Shown piece after piece: positions 1 to 47,850 of a stretch of DNA of 64,000 nucleotides. The notes under the pieces were generated by a model, which saw only the letters and a list, made by a program, of their open reading frames with translations, was not told the DNA's origin and did no database searches. Position numbers and translations under genes: made by a program. Numbering within the stretch: the stretch's first letter is position 1; every line of letters begins with the position of its first letter. The stretch spans positions 13,117,615 to 13,181,614 of the forward strand of contig OX155964.1 in the NCBI GenBank assembly GCA_944548615.1, given 5' to 3'. This stretch comes from Micropterix aruncella. Its lineage: Eukaryota > Arthropoda > Insecta > Lepidoptera > Micropterigidae.

Positions 1-255
1 TAGATCTCAGGAATTTTTGGAAATATTAAGAGAATGCATAACATATCGCACAGCACAAACCATCAAACACGCAGTGCTATCAACATAATCAAGACTTGTG
101 TCCATTTTTTCGGAATAATCTTGCGTAGTATAAGAACAATCCAACAAAAAACCTAAGGTCGACCAAAGCAACAAACGTTCCCTTTCTGCAGTTAACGTTA
201 TTTTTTTATATTTATTACCTACCAGATATTGTATTTATTTTAAACACTGGCAAAC

Positions 256-3541
<3,286 letters not shown>

Positions 3542-3547
3542 TTTCAC

Positions 3548-5150
3548 GAATCAAACGAAAACTAATCCAAGATCAGCAAACGCCCGAAAATCGTAATGGC
3601 ACCTAATGATATTGTTTTGATTGGTAAAATTGTTTCTAAGGTCGTCGGCACAGCGCCACCTGTTGCATGATAATCAGCGTGGTCATATGTGGTATTTTAG
3701 ATTACCATGGTAATTTTTTGCCCTGGACCCGGTGGTATTTTTTAAAACTAAAAGTAGTATTTTTTGTATTTTACCCTTATAGAAATCAATACATATTTTT
3801 AATATATAATATCTCATTCGAAAATGTGTGCCGCCCGAGGGGCACATAAAAAATAACACAAAAATCTAATCTAAACTAAGTATTTTTCTGTTTCTTAGGT
3901 ATTGTACGGTTGTGGCTAATAGCGGGATCGCTTACTGAAGTAAGTAATAATATACAGAATAATATACAGGTAAGTTTTAATTAACCAGCATCCTTCAAGG
4001 GGGCGAATCAATACGATCAAAACAGCAACTTTTGGTTAAACAAAACTGAAAGAAAACATATATTTTTTTCGTCTTAGTAAAGTTTTATCTAGAAAAAGAT
4101 GCCCAATTATAAAGGAGTATGTATTAAAGGATATATCTAGTACATACTCAAAATAATATACTATTAATGATTTAATTATCAAAGGAATATACTCGAGTTT
4201 AATTATCAAATGAAGTATAACTCATTTAATAGGCACCGTCATCGTTTGATTGTTTAGGTACTTAACATGTTTGTGCATCGTTACTATTTGTACAAACTAC
4301 AACGGATTTTTGTTGCCATGCATTACTACTCTATATTGTTGTAGCGTTTTAAACCAGGAGCGAAATGTTTCCTTGCCATCCTTTGCCCTCTTTCGTTATC
4401 CCATAAATATTCTAATTAATTTGAATGGAATCGAGTAAGATATAATTTAAATCGAATCGCTCTTACCATTGAGGAATAAAACACCGGCCGAAAAAAATCT
4501 AATCCGACAACGCGTTCTTGGGATATTGCGTACCCAGACAATATGTCGTTTTTCCTGGTCTATATGATACTTAAAGTCGAAGTGTTTTAGATCGTGCTTG
4601 CCGTAAAAGGCATGGAAGCAAAATAGTAACCGAAAGGCAGGCTTTTCTTCTTTTTGGTTTTTGATTTTATATGTTTTAATTGATGACATTGGCAACCGTC
4701 GGCAATACTAGTTATAATTATAGTATTGCAATATAAATGACATACCGATTTTATTAATTAAAAAAAATAATACAAAATATCTGATCGGATATCTGTAGTA
4801 TTTTTGGTCAGTTCAAAAGTACGAAATGGTATTTTCCTACAATAGAAGGTCGGTGGTTTTTCCGTTTAAAAATCTGGCTACACTTACGATAATGTTACTT
4901 CTATCCGCCAAGCTTCAGGTGCTTTCCGCTAGATGGCATTGCGTGAAAAACGACGAATAAAAACTCTTCATCTTCTAAAATTCATTATTTTATTTGTAAG
5001 TATCGATTGCATTGAATTTACACTGAGAAAAATGAATCGCAAATCAACGTACTTAAACAGTCTTCTGTGGAGCATAAAAAGTTACAAATTTACGCGAATC
5101 CGCAAAATTATACAAAAAAAAATAGCATAAATTATACAAAAGTAAACGCT
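3548..5150. other. Intergenic region upstream of the P450
   Basis: AT-rich sequence upstream of the P450 start. Short open frames here look random, and no exon, domain or clear promoter element was recognised. Confidence 0.5.
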
Positions 5151-5151
5151 T

Positions 5152-5455
5152 TGTACAAATCGAGCCCATTGGCTCGATTGCGTTTCTTCGTGAGCTAAAA
5201 TAGGAAATTAGTTCGTGTGAACGAGACAGGGCAATACGCTAAAGCTGAATGTGTAATGAATAGTTGTCACTTTTTGGCGTAAAAGATACCCACCAAAAGA
5301 TGATGCATCTGAATCTAAAACTGCACGAAATGTGTTCAAATTTTTCCGGACGAGTATAAACTCGACATGTAGTTTTTATCGACGATCGTTCGTTTCATAT
5401 TCCGCTCTAACGTATAGGTCTATCTCGTTCGCTTGAACTAATCGTTCTTGAAGTT
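5152..5455. mobile_element. MITE family A, copy 2
   Basis: Homologous to 2903-3215 and in the same orientation. The long imperfect terminal inverted repeats are clearer here: TTAGTTCGTGTGAACGAGAC near 5207 pairs with the reverse complement of the segment around 5404-5445 (CTATCTCGTTCGCTTGAACT). Non-coding. Confidence 0.7.
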
Positions 5456-6201
5456 GTGGTTTTTTGTTAAATTAAGTTAATTTATCACTAATACTAATAA
5501 TTAAACTAAGATCATTTAAATAATTAAGTATTATTGTATAGTTGTGGTTAGATCTACTTGATCTACGATTTAATGTCAAAAATTAAAATACTTTTTTCCG
5601 TTCCGCACTCGTACAAAATTTCTTTACAAAAATAGGTCATTCCAGATGACATCCGATTCTCTTACTTACCAGTCTTCGAACTATTCGATGCTATTATAAA
5701 TCTCCAAGTGCGAATATAATCACATATTGACATTAACAATATTATAATTAAAATAATATCACACAAACGTCCAGCTATATCGCATCAAAACGAATCTAAA
5801 AATATTATTTTTCTCTAAGTTCAGCGGTAACTCTCACCTTGTTATATCTATACAAAACTTAAATAATAAATCACATTCTATAGATATTTCGACAAAGCTC
5901 GGGGGTATCCTAAAATGGCAAGGTAACAAACAATAAATTATACTATTAGTAGGGTTGCGGGAACCGACCACATACACAGGGTAGTACATAAAAGTGTTGA
6001 GAAGGACGAGGTAGACATAAACTCCCTGATCTGGGCAGCTGCATCGAGAGTATTCGAGAGCCAATATAGCTGTGACAATAGCTGACTTCCAAAGAGGAGA
6101 AGGTGAAGTACTTCTATCAACTATTACATAGCATGTGACAGCATATATAACAAGATCCACGAAAGATGATTGCTACGCTGCCGATGTATGGTTACCCTTT
6201 A

Positions 6202-6784
6202 GCATTGATTATATATGTAAGATTAGATTGCTTAGTTCAGCTAAGATTCGGCAACCCTTCTGAAAGGGCTACATGCAGGTGGGGTTGATAGCATGGACGG
6301 CCAGACCAATAGCAATTTATTTTGTCATATAATAACTTTGATATTAAATGTTTTTTTATAAAGTAACGATTGCTTATTAAAACCCAATAATGTATCCATT
6401 GATAAGAATAATAACATTCAGTTATTAGTGCCATCTATCGCATTTTTGATTATGATGTATACATCATTGAAATAATACAGAGAGATAGAATGTCATATAT
6501 TAGTCTATCTGAACTTTAAAGTACACAATTATTGTGTATCGAAGCCTGTGTACAAATTAAAATTATCACCTTTATGCAAACAATATTAAAATAATAATAT
6601 TTCAAAATTCGTTTGTTATTGTATAATTATTTTATTCTGTATGCGTGTTTAGAGCGCCATCTACATATAGATGATTAATCAATTTTTTCAAATATGAATG
6701 CCATCTACATGTTTCTTTTCGTAGAAAACCCTGGTTGCCAAATCACAGAACGACAATGATCAATCTAATACGCTATATGCAATG
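6202..6784. mobile_element. MITE family B, copy 1
   Basis: About 580 bp. The left end (GCATTGATTATATATG, then AGATTAGATTG and CGGCAACCC) is an imperfect inverted copy of the right end (GGTTGCCAAATC, then CAATCTAATACGC and GCAATGCC). A second copy lies at 8651-9696 and one end at 49225-49380. Non-coding, and downstream of the SLC26 stop codon. Confidence 0.65.
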
Positions 6785-7040
6785 CCTTTAGCAAGGAGAA
6801 ATTCAGCTATTCCATAGCTGACAAACAATAGATAGGCAGCAGATCCACACATCAATTATGCATAAGTCGAGAAACTCACAAAACAAAACGAATATGTAGT
6901 CTGTTCAAGAAGTATCCAACCTTTTTTTTTACTTTTTTTTTGAAGAAACATTTTAGTTATCACTTATTAACACTTATCTGCGCCACCTGTATATGTTTGG
7001 CGTAGGACTCGCCTATTAATTATCTATTACTAGTTTTGTT

Positions 7041-39074
<32,034 letters not shown>

Positions 39075-40110
39075 TTTCAAGCCTTATCCCACGATTGATC
39101 TAGAAAAATTAAATAAAATTGTAGTACTTACGTATTTATTTATTTATTTAGAATAATAAGTACAAAAACCGTACTCGAACAAATACATTAATTATTACTA
39201 ATATTTTCACCTAATTCCTTAATAAAGAATAATATTCTATGTGCACTCCGCATTATAAATTAATCATGGTCTATGTGCCGTTTAAAATATTCTTTAAAAA
39301 ATATTATTTGTATTATTATATTATAAAATATTATCATCACAGAAAAAACAAAAAAAAAATTTTTTTACACAGTGAAATAAACTAAAAATAACAAAAACAA
39401 TTCAGTGGTTAGGCAAAAAAAGAAATCCCTGAAAATGCAGTAAACATTTTAATTTTTGAAATAAAGTTAATTATATTCACAATAAAAATTTCAAAAATAA
39501 TTTTATATTCCTAAATGTCTCGTCTACAAAATGTCTGTCGAAAAAATATTTGTGTCTCGTAATTTAGACTGTAAATGAATTTAATTATTAGGGGTCGAAG
39601 GTTGAAGAATAAATCATTGAAGAAATTCATAAAAATATATTAATACAGTTTGGGAAAAAAACGCAAACAACATGTGCCTAGATACTTGGCATGACATGAA
39701 ATATTTATTGTTAAAAAAATACGTAGCTTCTTAAATTGCGATTTTCGATAACGGATATGTCAATTTGAAGAAGATTATAGAAAACGATGCTCGAGATTAT
39801 GTCGGGTTTTTTTATTATTCTTGTAATCCCCTCAAAATAAGGAGTGCAATCTTGATCTTATTTGCGTCAGTCATGCGCAGTAGTCAACAAGTTACATTAT
39901 CATTATGTAGATCAATTTTGAAATGACAGCATTCGACGACGAAGCGTGACACTGATATGCATACATCATTGTATAAGCACCCTAGTCGCAGAAGCGAACA
40001 GTGAAATAGACAAGGCTGATGAGCACTTTTACTTAGATACCTTAAATTGTCCCTTTAGAATATAAGAACTAATATATCAGGCATTATCTAACCTCGACTT
40101 TTAACCATAT
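39075..40110. other. Region upstream of the SLC26 start
   Basis: AT-rich. No clear TATA box, initiator or upstream exon could be assigned. The 5' UTR and promoter are not located. Confidence 0.4.
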
Positions 40111-40113
40111 TAT

Positions 40114-40635
40114 GGGTGACTTGCACCAACCGGCCCGTTAACTTCTGCTAACCGTCGTTACCTAACCACGATACACAATTTAACAGCCGGTTAAATCCAT
40201 TGTTGAGTGTTAGATCATAAACATAGACACAACTGAAATCGAGATCGCTCGCCTCAGCCAATCATAGCACAGTTCAAAATGGCGGACGGGAGGCTATCAG
40301 CTCATCAGCTGTCGAACTGCCAAACGCTTTTGTTCATATCTCGCTTTCGCGTTTTTCTTCATCAACATGAGACATATCCATAAACATTTTACGAGCGCGA
40401 TAGCCAAAAAAAGTCAAAATAAACATAAAAACCGGGGCACAGGCGACGCAATCAAATCTAACCTCGAAAATTGACAGCTAGCGTTTGACAGCTCGCTAAC
40501 AGCTGGTTAGTGACGCTAACCGGGCACCAGAGCTCGGTTAGGGAATTTGACTGCAAGCAGTTTTGAGTATTTAACTGTTAGGCTCATTAATTAAACACGA
40601 TTATATATCTTAACCGAGCTTGGTGCAAGTCGCCC
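40114..40635. mobile_element. 522-bp MITE with TAT target duplication
   Basis: Left end GGGTGACTTGCACCAA and right end TTGGTGCAAGTCGCCC are inverted repeats with one mismatch. TAT flanks both sides (40111-40113 and 40636-40638). The interior carries further inverted GGTTA/TAACC-rich segments. The 3-bp duplication and GG-starting ends suggest a PIF/Harbinger-like MITE. Confidence 0.75.
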
Positions 40636-40939
40636 TATGTATGGTCAACCTTTTTCAGTCAAGATTCAAAGCAACACCTCTCCATGATAGCGGCACTAAC
40701 CTAAACATCACGCATTATTAAAATAAACCGTATAGTTACAAATGTTGTAACTGCAATCTTAATAGGAGTATTAAGATAAAGGTCTATAGTGTAATGTGAC
40801 TAAAGTTTTATTTGTGAAATTCTTATTAAGTGAAATTCTATATCTTACGATAAATACGTAGCGAAATATTGATAAAAACGAGCTAAGATGACTATAGTTA
40901 TTATTAGATTCCGATTTTTAAAGAAACATAGACCAATAT

Positions 40940-41006
40940 CAATTTATAAGTCAATAAGTTGATTAATCCTCTTTGAGGATTAATCAACTTATTGACTTAT
41001 AAATTG
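40940..41006. other. Perfect 32-bp hairpin with 3-nt loop
   Basis: The arm 40940-40971 is the exact reverse complement of 40975-41006 around a TTT loop. The right arm runs into about three tandem copies of CTTATAAATTGGTTAGG (40996-41050). Confidence 0.93.
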
Positions 41007-41284
41007 GTTAGGTTCTTATAAATTGGTTAGGACTTATAAATTGGTTAGGAACGAGGATTCTGTTTGATCAGATTTTTTTGAAACCTATTCCAATAATTTC
41101 TGTAAATAATTGTAATATATTTGTAAATAGCAGTAATAATTTCTGTAAATAATAATTGATCGGCAACGGCGGAGGATATCTTAACAACATTTTCTTTCAA
41201 ATCGACCAACATAACGCGATGACCACTCTGAAAGAAAGCAAAAAATACTATGAATAAGCAAAAAATACTATGAATGACCAAAAA

Positions 41285-42230
41285 TCAATTTACTGCTTCT
41301 CAAAATATTCTTCGCGTATTTTTCATACCATTTTCACAACAATTTTACACACCTCGTAAAGATGTTTTTTTTCTATTACTCGACAGCCTCTTCTGGCGAT
41401 GAAAATCGTTGACCGCGTAATCGCTTCTTAATTTTTAGGTACAAGAAGAAGTCAGAAGGTGTTGATTCGGAACTGTATGGAGGACAGCTAGAGACTGTTA
41501 CGATTTCTCCAATTCAAATATTTTGAATTTTTTGTCTATATGGCCGTGTGATAGCTGACATGGTCATAGTGCAAGATAATGTAGAGTTTACGATTCCAAT
41601 AGCAACGTAATTCGTCAATTTTTCGGCACACAAAAGGTCATGTACCTATCAGAATTCGGAGTACGACAATTCTTCAAAACAGAAGTATCTAGTTTTATTA
41701 GAAGAATGAGCGACCATCCATTTCGCGGCACTTTGCACCCGCATCAATTTGATTGTGTTCGACTTATCTTAAAAGACCCAAATGGTCTATTGCCGCTTTG
41801 CTTTGGGATCACAGCTGTAAATCCATGTTTCGTCATCTGTTACAATATTCTACACCAAATCTAACGCTCCTTTGTTAAATCGGGTAACCATGGCATTTGC
41901 ATCAAGTGACCCGTTTAAGGCTCAGTTAATTTGTGTGGGATCCACCGCGAACACAACTTTTTCACAGCCAAATGTTTGTGTAGAGTTGGTTGTACCTGAC
42001 TTATGCCTATGCCTAAGGATGTCTGAATGCCTTGCTAGATCATGTCTGTTTCGATCATACGGCGACAGCATCAATGTTTTGATGTTCACAGCGATGGACC
42101 TTCACGAAATTCGTCACTGAGATTGACACGAGCGCGTTTGAATATCTGCAAACCACCTATAAATTGTCGTCTTGCTTTGTGCTTCATCGCCAAATGAGTC
42201 TCTGCTGAGTTGTCAAATTTGGCAGTTCAG
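41285..42230 (-). pseudogene. Mariner transposase pseudogene (mori-like)
   Basis: Minus-strand pieces, in order from high to low coordinate, match a mariner transposase: FGDEAQSKTTIYRWFADIQ, NLSDEFREG, RRMIETD, SLGIGISQVQPTLHKHLAVK, KLCSRWIPHKLTEP, DDETWIY.CDPKAK, the HYDH-like catalytic-loop region, TPSDFFLYLKIKKRLRGQ, RFSSPEEAVE and finally EYFEKQ. The catalytic DETW and PSDFF landmarks are visible, but many frameshifts and stops make it inactive. It lies outside the host genes. Confidence 0.85.
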
Positions 42231-42436
42231 CATATCACTGTATGATTTTCTACGATTATAAGTTTGTTTATAATCTTTGTAGTGAAATTTCACAATTACG
42301 GGTTTATTGACATACAACAATCCTTCCAACCAACCCTACTATGAAATATGTGTGTAAATGTGTGACTTGTCATTCGATCGACAGAACTGAAGTCTCAGAC
42401 ATGATTATATTATCTTTGGTCTCAGGGAGCTCAGAA

Positions 42437-42505
42437 TATCACTATTTGATTTTCTACGATTTTATGTGTAAGTCTATATAAAATCGTAGAGAATCATACA
42501 GTGAA
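42437..42505. repeat. Inverted repeat related to the mariner edge
   Basis: TCACTATTTGATTTTCTACG at the left is an imperfect inverted match to CGTAGAGAATCATACAGTGA at the right. A third copy (CACTGTATGATTTTCTACGA) lies at about 42227, beside the mariner relic. These may be its terminal repeats. Confidence 0.55.
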
Positions 42506-43690
42506 ATTTTTATTACTTAAATACATCGTAACGTCGACAAGCGTTTGTTTTTAAATTACACCAAAGAGGAAAAACAAATGACAGTTAGATGGAACTAACT
42601 TTATTCTGTAGCTAAAGATATCTATTTTCAAATGTTGTTTTCAAATGTTCAAAAATGTTTATGTAAGCACCAGAAACTTTCAGTGACACCTATGTAGGTA
42701 CGGTTTTATTGGGAAATAAATCTATAAGGGTAAAAAGTGACGAAAGAAATAACACATTCATAAAGATATCTCTACTAAAGTAACTATGATTAACTATCTA
42801 TATGAAAATAACAAAAGGCTTTACGACAGGATATGCTAACCTAACGCGCTCTGTCTATGTATGGTGTAGTTCAGGTCAATGTCATTGCCAAAGTAAAAGG
42901 TTTAATATAAACAACGCATTGAGATGAGGCTGCGGTCACATTAGGCGATGGGAAATTTATGATAAAATCAACAACTATTTTATTTTTAATTTCTCGTGTA
43001 TATGAATGTTTTGCAAGTAATCGAAACCTTTCGTAGTTAGTTTTTTTATAGCAAATTTCAATAAAATGGATATATCATAGTAAAAAAAATTTTTAAATCC
43101 TCACTTCTCTATATATGTTAAACTTCCATTTATATCCGCAAACATGAATTCCAGAGTGAATAGATTAGACCTACCAGATTAGTCCGCTAAAAGACCATTC
43201 TACAAAAAAATATCTATTCGGCTCTTTTAGGAGGGTTCATTAGTGGTTATTACTTCTGTTTCAACTCGTAATATACATTCTGAATATTCATAATCATGTT
43301 CTTAGCATAACAGTATAAATCTCAGAGAAAACGAAAGGAAAACAAAATGTAAAAGCAAAACAAAATGAAAAAAAAAAGAAACGGATTAGGACATAAAACA
43401 CAAGAAAAATTTGAAATAATGAGATAAAAAAATATTATTAATAATAAAAACGCTTTATTTGATATACAAATTAGCGACCTTATTGCTCAGACCTTGAAGT
43501 AATATCTTACAGATAACCTTAACATAATAGAAGAACGTATTTTGTGGTATAAATAAGAAAAAAAAATATTACTAAAAATCACGTATAAAGGCAGTATGTA
43601 TCAGGCAATGCAGGCAATGTTTGATACATATATAGACTTAAATATATCTAACATTAAATCCAGCAGAAAATGCACCAGCATGAACATATC
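42506..43690. other. AT-rich intergenic sequence
   Basis: No gene, domain or clear repeat recognised. Confidence 0.45.
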
Positions 43691-43694
43691 ATAC

Positions 43695-43810
43695 AGGAAG
43701 CGTTGAAAATTATTGATCAACACAAGAATATTAAATTGATCAGCACAAGAATGAGAATTGAACAACATGATAATTGATCAAAATGAGAATTGATCAACAG
43801 AAGAAAAATA
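43695..43810 (+). repeat. Degenerate tandem repeat (GATCAACA-AAGAAT)
   Basis: Four or five imperfect copies of a unit of roughly 18-25 bp containing TTGATCAACA and AAGAATGAGAA. Non-coding. Confidence 0.6.
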
Positions 43811-45970
43811 TTCCTCCAGTGAACAACATGTCTTATCTATCAGATATCTCTTAAGGCGTTTTATTCAAACGACAAACTACTGAGAATGTCGAATGTGATT
43901 GCATAATTTGATGCTTTCGTCTTAGATTCACCGAACGTAGATTGTTTTGGGATCGGAACTGCAACCATTGTTGAAATATTTTAACGCATAACGTGTGACC
44001 GAACCCCAGTCGCTATCGTGCATAGAACCGTACGACTACCTTGACAGTGACGCCTAGGCTAGCTCTCAAGGTTTTGCTCACCGATGACAATATAAAATTA
44101 AAACGATGGTTAGTTAACTAATGGTTATCGAGCAAATGCAGTTAAGTAAGATTATCTCATTCGCAGATTGCATGTCGCCAGCGGATAAGGAAAGAAAATA
44201 GCGGAAAATGTCGACGTTTCCCCTTATTGTTATGGCAACTTAAGGAACCTTAATTGGTTATATCAATTATTGTGGTCATAATTGGCCATTTAATGTTAGG
44301 TAATTAGCTATTTCAACTGTATTCAGATCATTAAAATAGTGATTAGATGATAGAGGTGACACCCCCCAAGAAGAAACTCCTTAAGTGCTCTATCGGCAAA
44401 ATTTAGTTAAATATACAGGCAAAATCACAATTTTTCGCTCATTTATGGAAAATATTACCAAAATTCTGTCTCAACTATTTAGTGCTTAACTTATGTTAAT
44501 AAAAGAGACAAAGGAAAATCGGTTGAAGTTTTTTTTGCAAATCTATAAGAATCTATTATGTCTAACTAAGCATTGAAGGGCGGCAAAAAGTCTAGTGGCT
44601 TATACCTACTTAAGATAAGTATAGTTTCGTCACTGCACCAGACTATGCGTAATATTCAGCGGTGCAATACAGATTTCCCAGCCAGAGCGCGTTCCTTTTC
44701 TAACGATATTGTTCCGGGTTTCGATGAGCGTATATTATTTTGTTTTACGAAAAGATCCCTAAGTACGTAAATTCGATTTCCACAAAAAAAAACAGGGAAC
44801 CGTACCATATTAAAAATCCTTTAAAACATCCGATGAACTCCGGTACTATATTGCAAACCCATTAAAAATCCAATGAAGCGTACTACATTGAAAATCCATA
44901 ATAAAATGCATCAAATGAGCAACACTGTGGTAATTATGGCTTCACAAAACTTTCAATAATTATTATATAGCAGATATTTCAATTTTAATTAAACTTGAAA
45001 TGCCTTATTATCCAAATAATTAATTTATTATTAGTAACACAAGCCACTGTTTACTTGGTACGCTTGCCTTAGTACGGGCCTAGGCCTAGTTAGGTTGTGG
45101 TCTGTGGTGCTATTTTGCTAATATTTACCATTAGTGATAATGTTGTGATAATGTGCCTCTAGTGATAATGTTTTAATGTACTGCAGATGAAAAAATGCGC
45201 TTTTCTTCAAATAAATAAAATAAATAAATAGAAATTATCGATGGTTTCGGAATAAAAAATACCGTAAGAAGTGTCATTCTTGTTTCATTACTCTGTTATT
45301 GTATGACTAATTGAATCATTCATTTGACTTTTCAATACCTAACTACCCACCTAAATACGTAAAATTGTTCGTTGCCTAAAAATATCTAGGTAAATAAATA
45401 TAACTCATTAAGATAGGTAGGAGGGAGGGGCAGCACAAAGTCAAGTGAACTATACTTAAGAAAAGTATAAATCTGGCACTACATATGAGACGAAAACGCT
45501 TGTTTTTATTTCTTGATTACGTGTAGGTCATACTGACTCAAGTCCTTTATTGGTGTTTTTAGCTGACTTGATATAATAAAACCGGCAAAGAAATGTCGCC
45601 GGTTTTCGTAATCGCATTAAATACCTTGAGGTCGTGTTGTTATGACATCGCTTAAATTCGACAGCCGAAGTTCTTTTTCGGCAATTCGACGACAAAAATA
45701 CTGAGAGAAACTTGTACTGCAGGGTCTTCTTTTTTTTTAGCTTCACCTACTGGACGTTCATGATTAAGTATAATATTGACTTGCTCGATCGTGATCGACA
45801 CGTGACCGTAATATATTATAGAATGTTTTAGTGCTGACAATACGTCTGCAGACTTGCTGTTGTAATGGGAGCATAACTGAAAATGTTATGGTAATAGAAT
45901 CAGTGGATACAGCTTCGTTTTGAAGCTCCAACTGCTGCTCAGGATCTAAAATCAAAACATACCACTTGAC
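43811..45970. other. Intergenic sequence without recognised genes
   Basis: Mostly AT-rich. Short open frames have no recognisable domains. A related motif (CTATACTTAAGAAAAGTATA and CTACTTAAGATAAGTATAG) appears near 45450 and 44607, suggesting two pieces of one unknown repeat. Confidence 0.4.
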
Positions 45971-45974
45971 AGTT

Positions 45975-46060
45975 GAAGAATCAACGAATCAAGAATAAAG
46001 ATCAAGATATCAAGAATAAAGATCAAGAAATCAAGAATCAAGATCAAGGAATCAAGAATG
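45975..46060 (+). repeat. Tandem repeat (ATCAAGAATAAAG)n
   Basis: About four imperfect copies of ATCAAGAATAAAGATCAAGA, then GC-richer non-repetitive sequence. Non-coding. Confidence 0.75.
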
Positions 46061-46429
46061 TAACCTAGTGGGGATTGTGATGTCATGTGCGGGACGAAGT
46101 AAGGAGCGTTGCCATTTTGTGATCGTTTCGCCGCATCTAAATACTTTCACTTAGTATTACTCTTGGCCGAGTGAAGCTACGACGCTATTCGTTATTATTT
46201 CTTTTATTTATAAATTGTATTCTATTTACTTAGATAGTTCTGCTCGTATTCAGTGGATGTACTTTATATAAATCATTACTTTTCAGTAGTTATACTGAAA
46301 GTGTATTAATTTGATGTTGTCAATAAACACATTTAAACATAATGTAGACTTATAGGTACTCGCAGAAAAGCCGAGTCAAAATACTTAAATTCGGTTGGAA
46401 TAAGCATCCATTACATCACCCTTCACACA

Positions 46430-46860
46430 TTCCATTACATCACTCTTCTGTTTACAAGTGCTCTTTTACGGTCCATTCTGCTCGTTTATGGAATCAGCTC
46501 CCACACTCTGTCAGGCTTGCACTTTCTTTGCTCACTTACAAAAAGTTGTCAAAGAAACACTTACTCTCACACAACCACGAACTAAATAGCTTATCCTCTC
46601 CTTAATCCTTCCCTGGTCAACAATAGTAAAAATGGTTTATTGTAACCCTAATGTAACTTATTGCCATATATTTGTATTAGTTTATTTTAAATCTAAGTTT
46701 ATTACTTCGACGTGTACTGTACGAGGATAATTAAAAATTAAGTTCTCATATGGTCGACTGTAAGATATCTCTATAGTGATAAGCCCGCCATTTGTGCATA
46801 TATTTTTTTTTGCAGTATAATATTTAAAGTATTTTTTTTACAATAAAGTTATTTTATTCT
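46430..46860 (+). pseudogene. Jockey-like LINE 3' end
   Basis: The plus strand encodes RSFTVHSARLWNQLPHSVR, then LALSLLTYKKLSKKHL, the C-terminal F--R---WN-LP motif of Jockey-type LINEs, ending in a stop. The 3' UTR carries AGATATCTCTATAGTGATAAG and ends CAATAAAGTTATTTTATTCT. It is 5' truncated, as is common for LINEs. Confidence 0.75.
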
Positions 46861-47648
46861 AACAGCAATCCGGTGATCTTCCATAAACTCCTTGAGAGTG
46901 AAGAGTGAAGCATTATAAATTAATTATCGGAAGTGAAAGAGAGCCCTTGCGGCGACCATGCTTCTGAATGACAGCACCCGTACATCTGCCATGACGGCGG
47001 TTATGCAAGTGGCCAATGATTAGTAGACCATAAAATCGCTTCTGCGTCCTTATCACAATGTATGGAATTATTTGATTTATTGTTTATTTCTTACTTTTCA
47101 TCCTTCCCGATACCAATATCAATAAAACAATAATTGTAGACGTATTCGCATCATCTGCCCTTACTTGCGAAAGACATTCAATTATTTCTCAAAGATATTG
47201 CATCCGAAATTCTTAAGCTCATATAAATCTCTCAATTCAGTATTTTAAAAGTTTTGTTTATCTCCTGCAATTACAGTAATGTATCAAAGCGTAATAACGG
47301 TGGTGACGGTAATGTACCCGTAATTAATGAGATGGCGCAAATGATTCGTTGACACGCATGTATCTGAAATATATGCTTGATAATCAACTGTATCACGAAA
47401 TATGTATTAATTAAAAAGTATTAGCTTGATAGAATTTCAAGGTTAATTATATGAAAAAAGTCGGGACATGTTGACAATTTGTAAAACAACAAGTCAAGTC
47501 AAAATAGATTTAAATGTTGTTATTTAAATATTCTCAAAAGATGTTTATAAATTTTTAAAACATTCATAATGCTTTTAGCGTTGATCTTCTCAAGGATTTT
47601 GCGTTTAGGAGAGCACCCATCTATTACTGGCATTTATTGGCTCTTGAA

Positions 47649-47850
47649 TCTATACTAATATTATAAAAAGGTAAAGTTTGTGAGTTTGTGAGGTTGTAGG
47701 GAGTAATCTCTGGATCTACTGAACCGATTTTGAAAATTCTTTTACCATTAGAAAGCCACGTCAGTTGTGAGTGTCATAGGCTATATATTAATCCGAAATA
47801 TCAAAAGACTTTTTCGTGGTAGTCGGATTTGCAAAGTAAGTCGGAGAAAA
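47649..47850 (+). mobile_element. Helitron-like 5' end
   Basis: Starts TCTATACTAATATTATAAAA, followed by CTACTGAACCGATTTTGAAAATTC and ACCATTAGAAAGCCACGT. This is the terminal pattern of common lepidopteran non-autonomous Helitrons. The 3' end is not located. Confidence 0.6.

Noticed and set aside
45975..46060. CRISPR-like array
   Set aside because: Repeats are directly adjacent with no spacers and are degenerate; the genome is eukaryotic.
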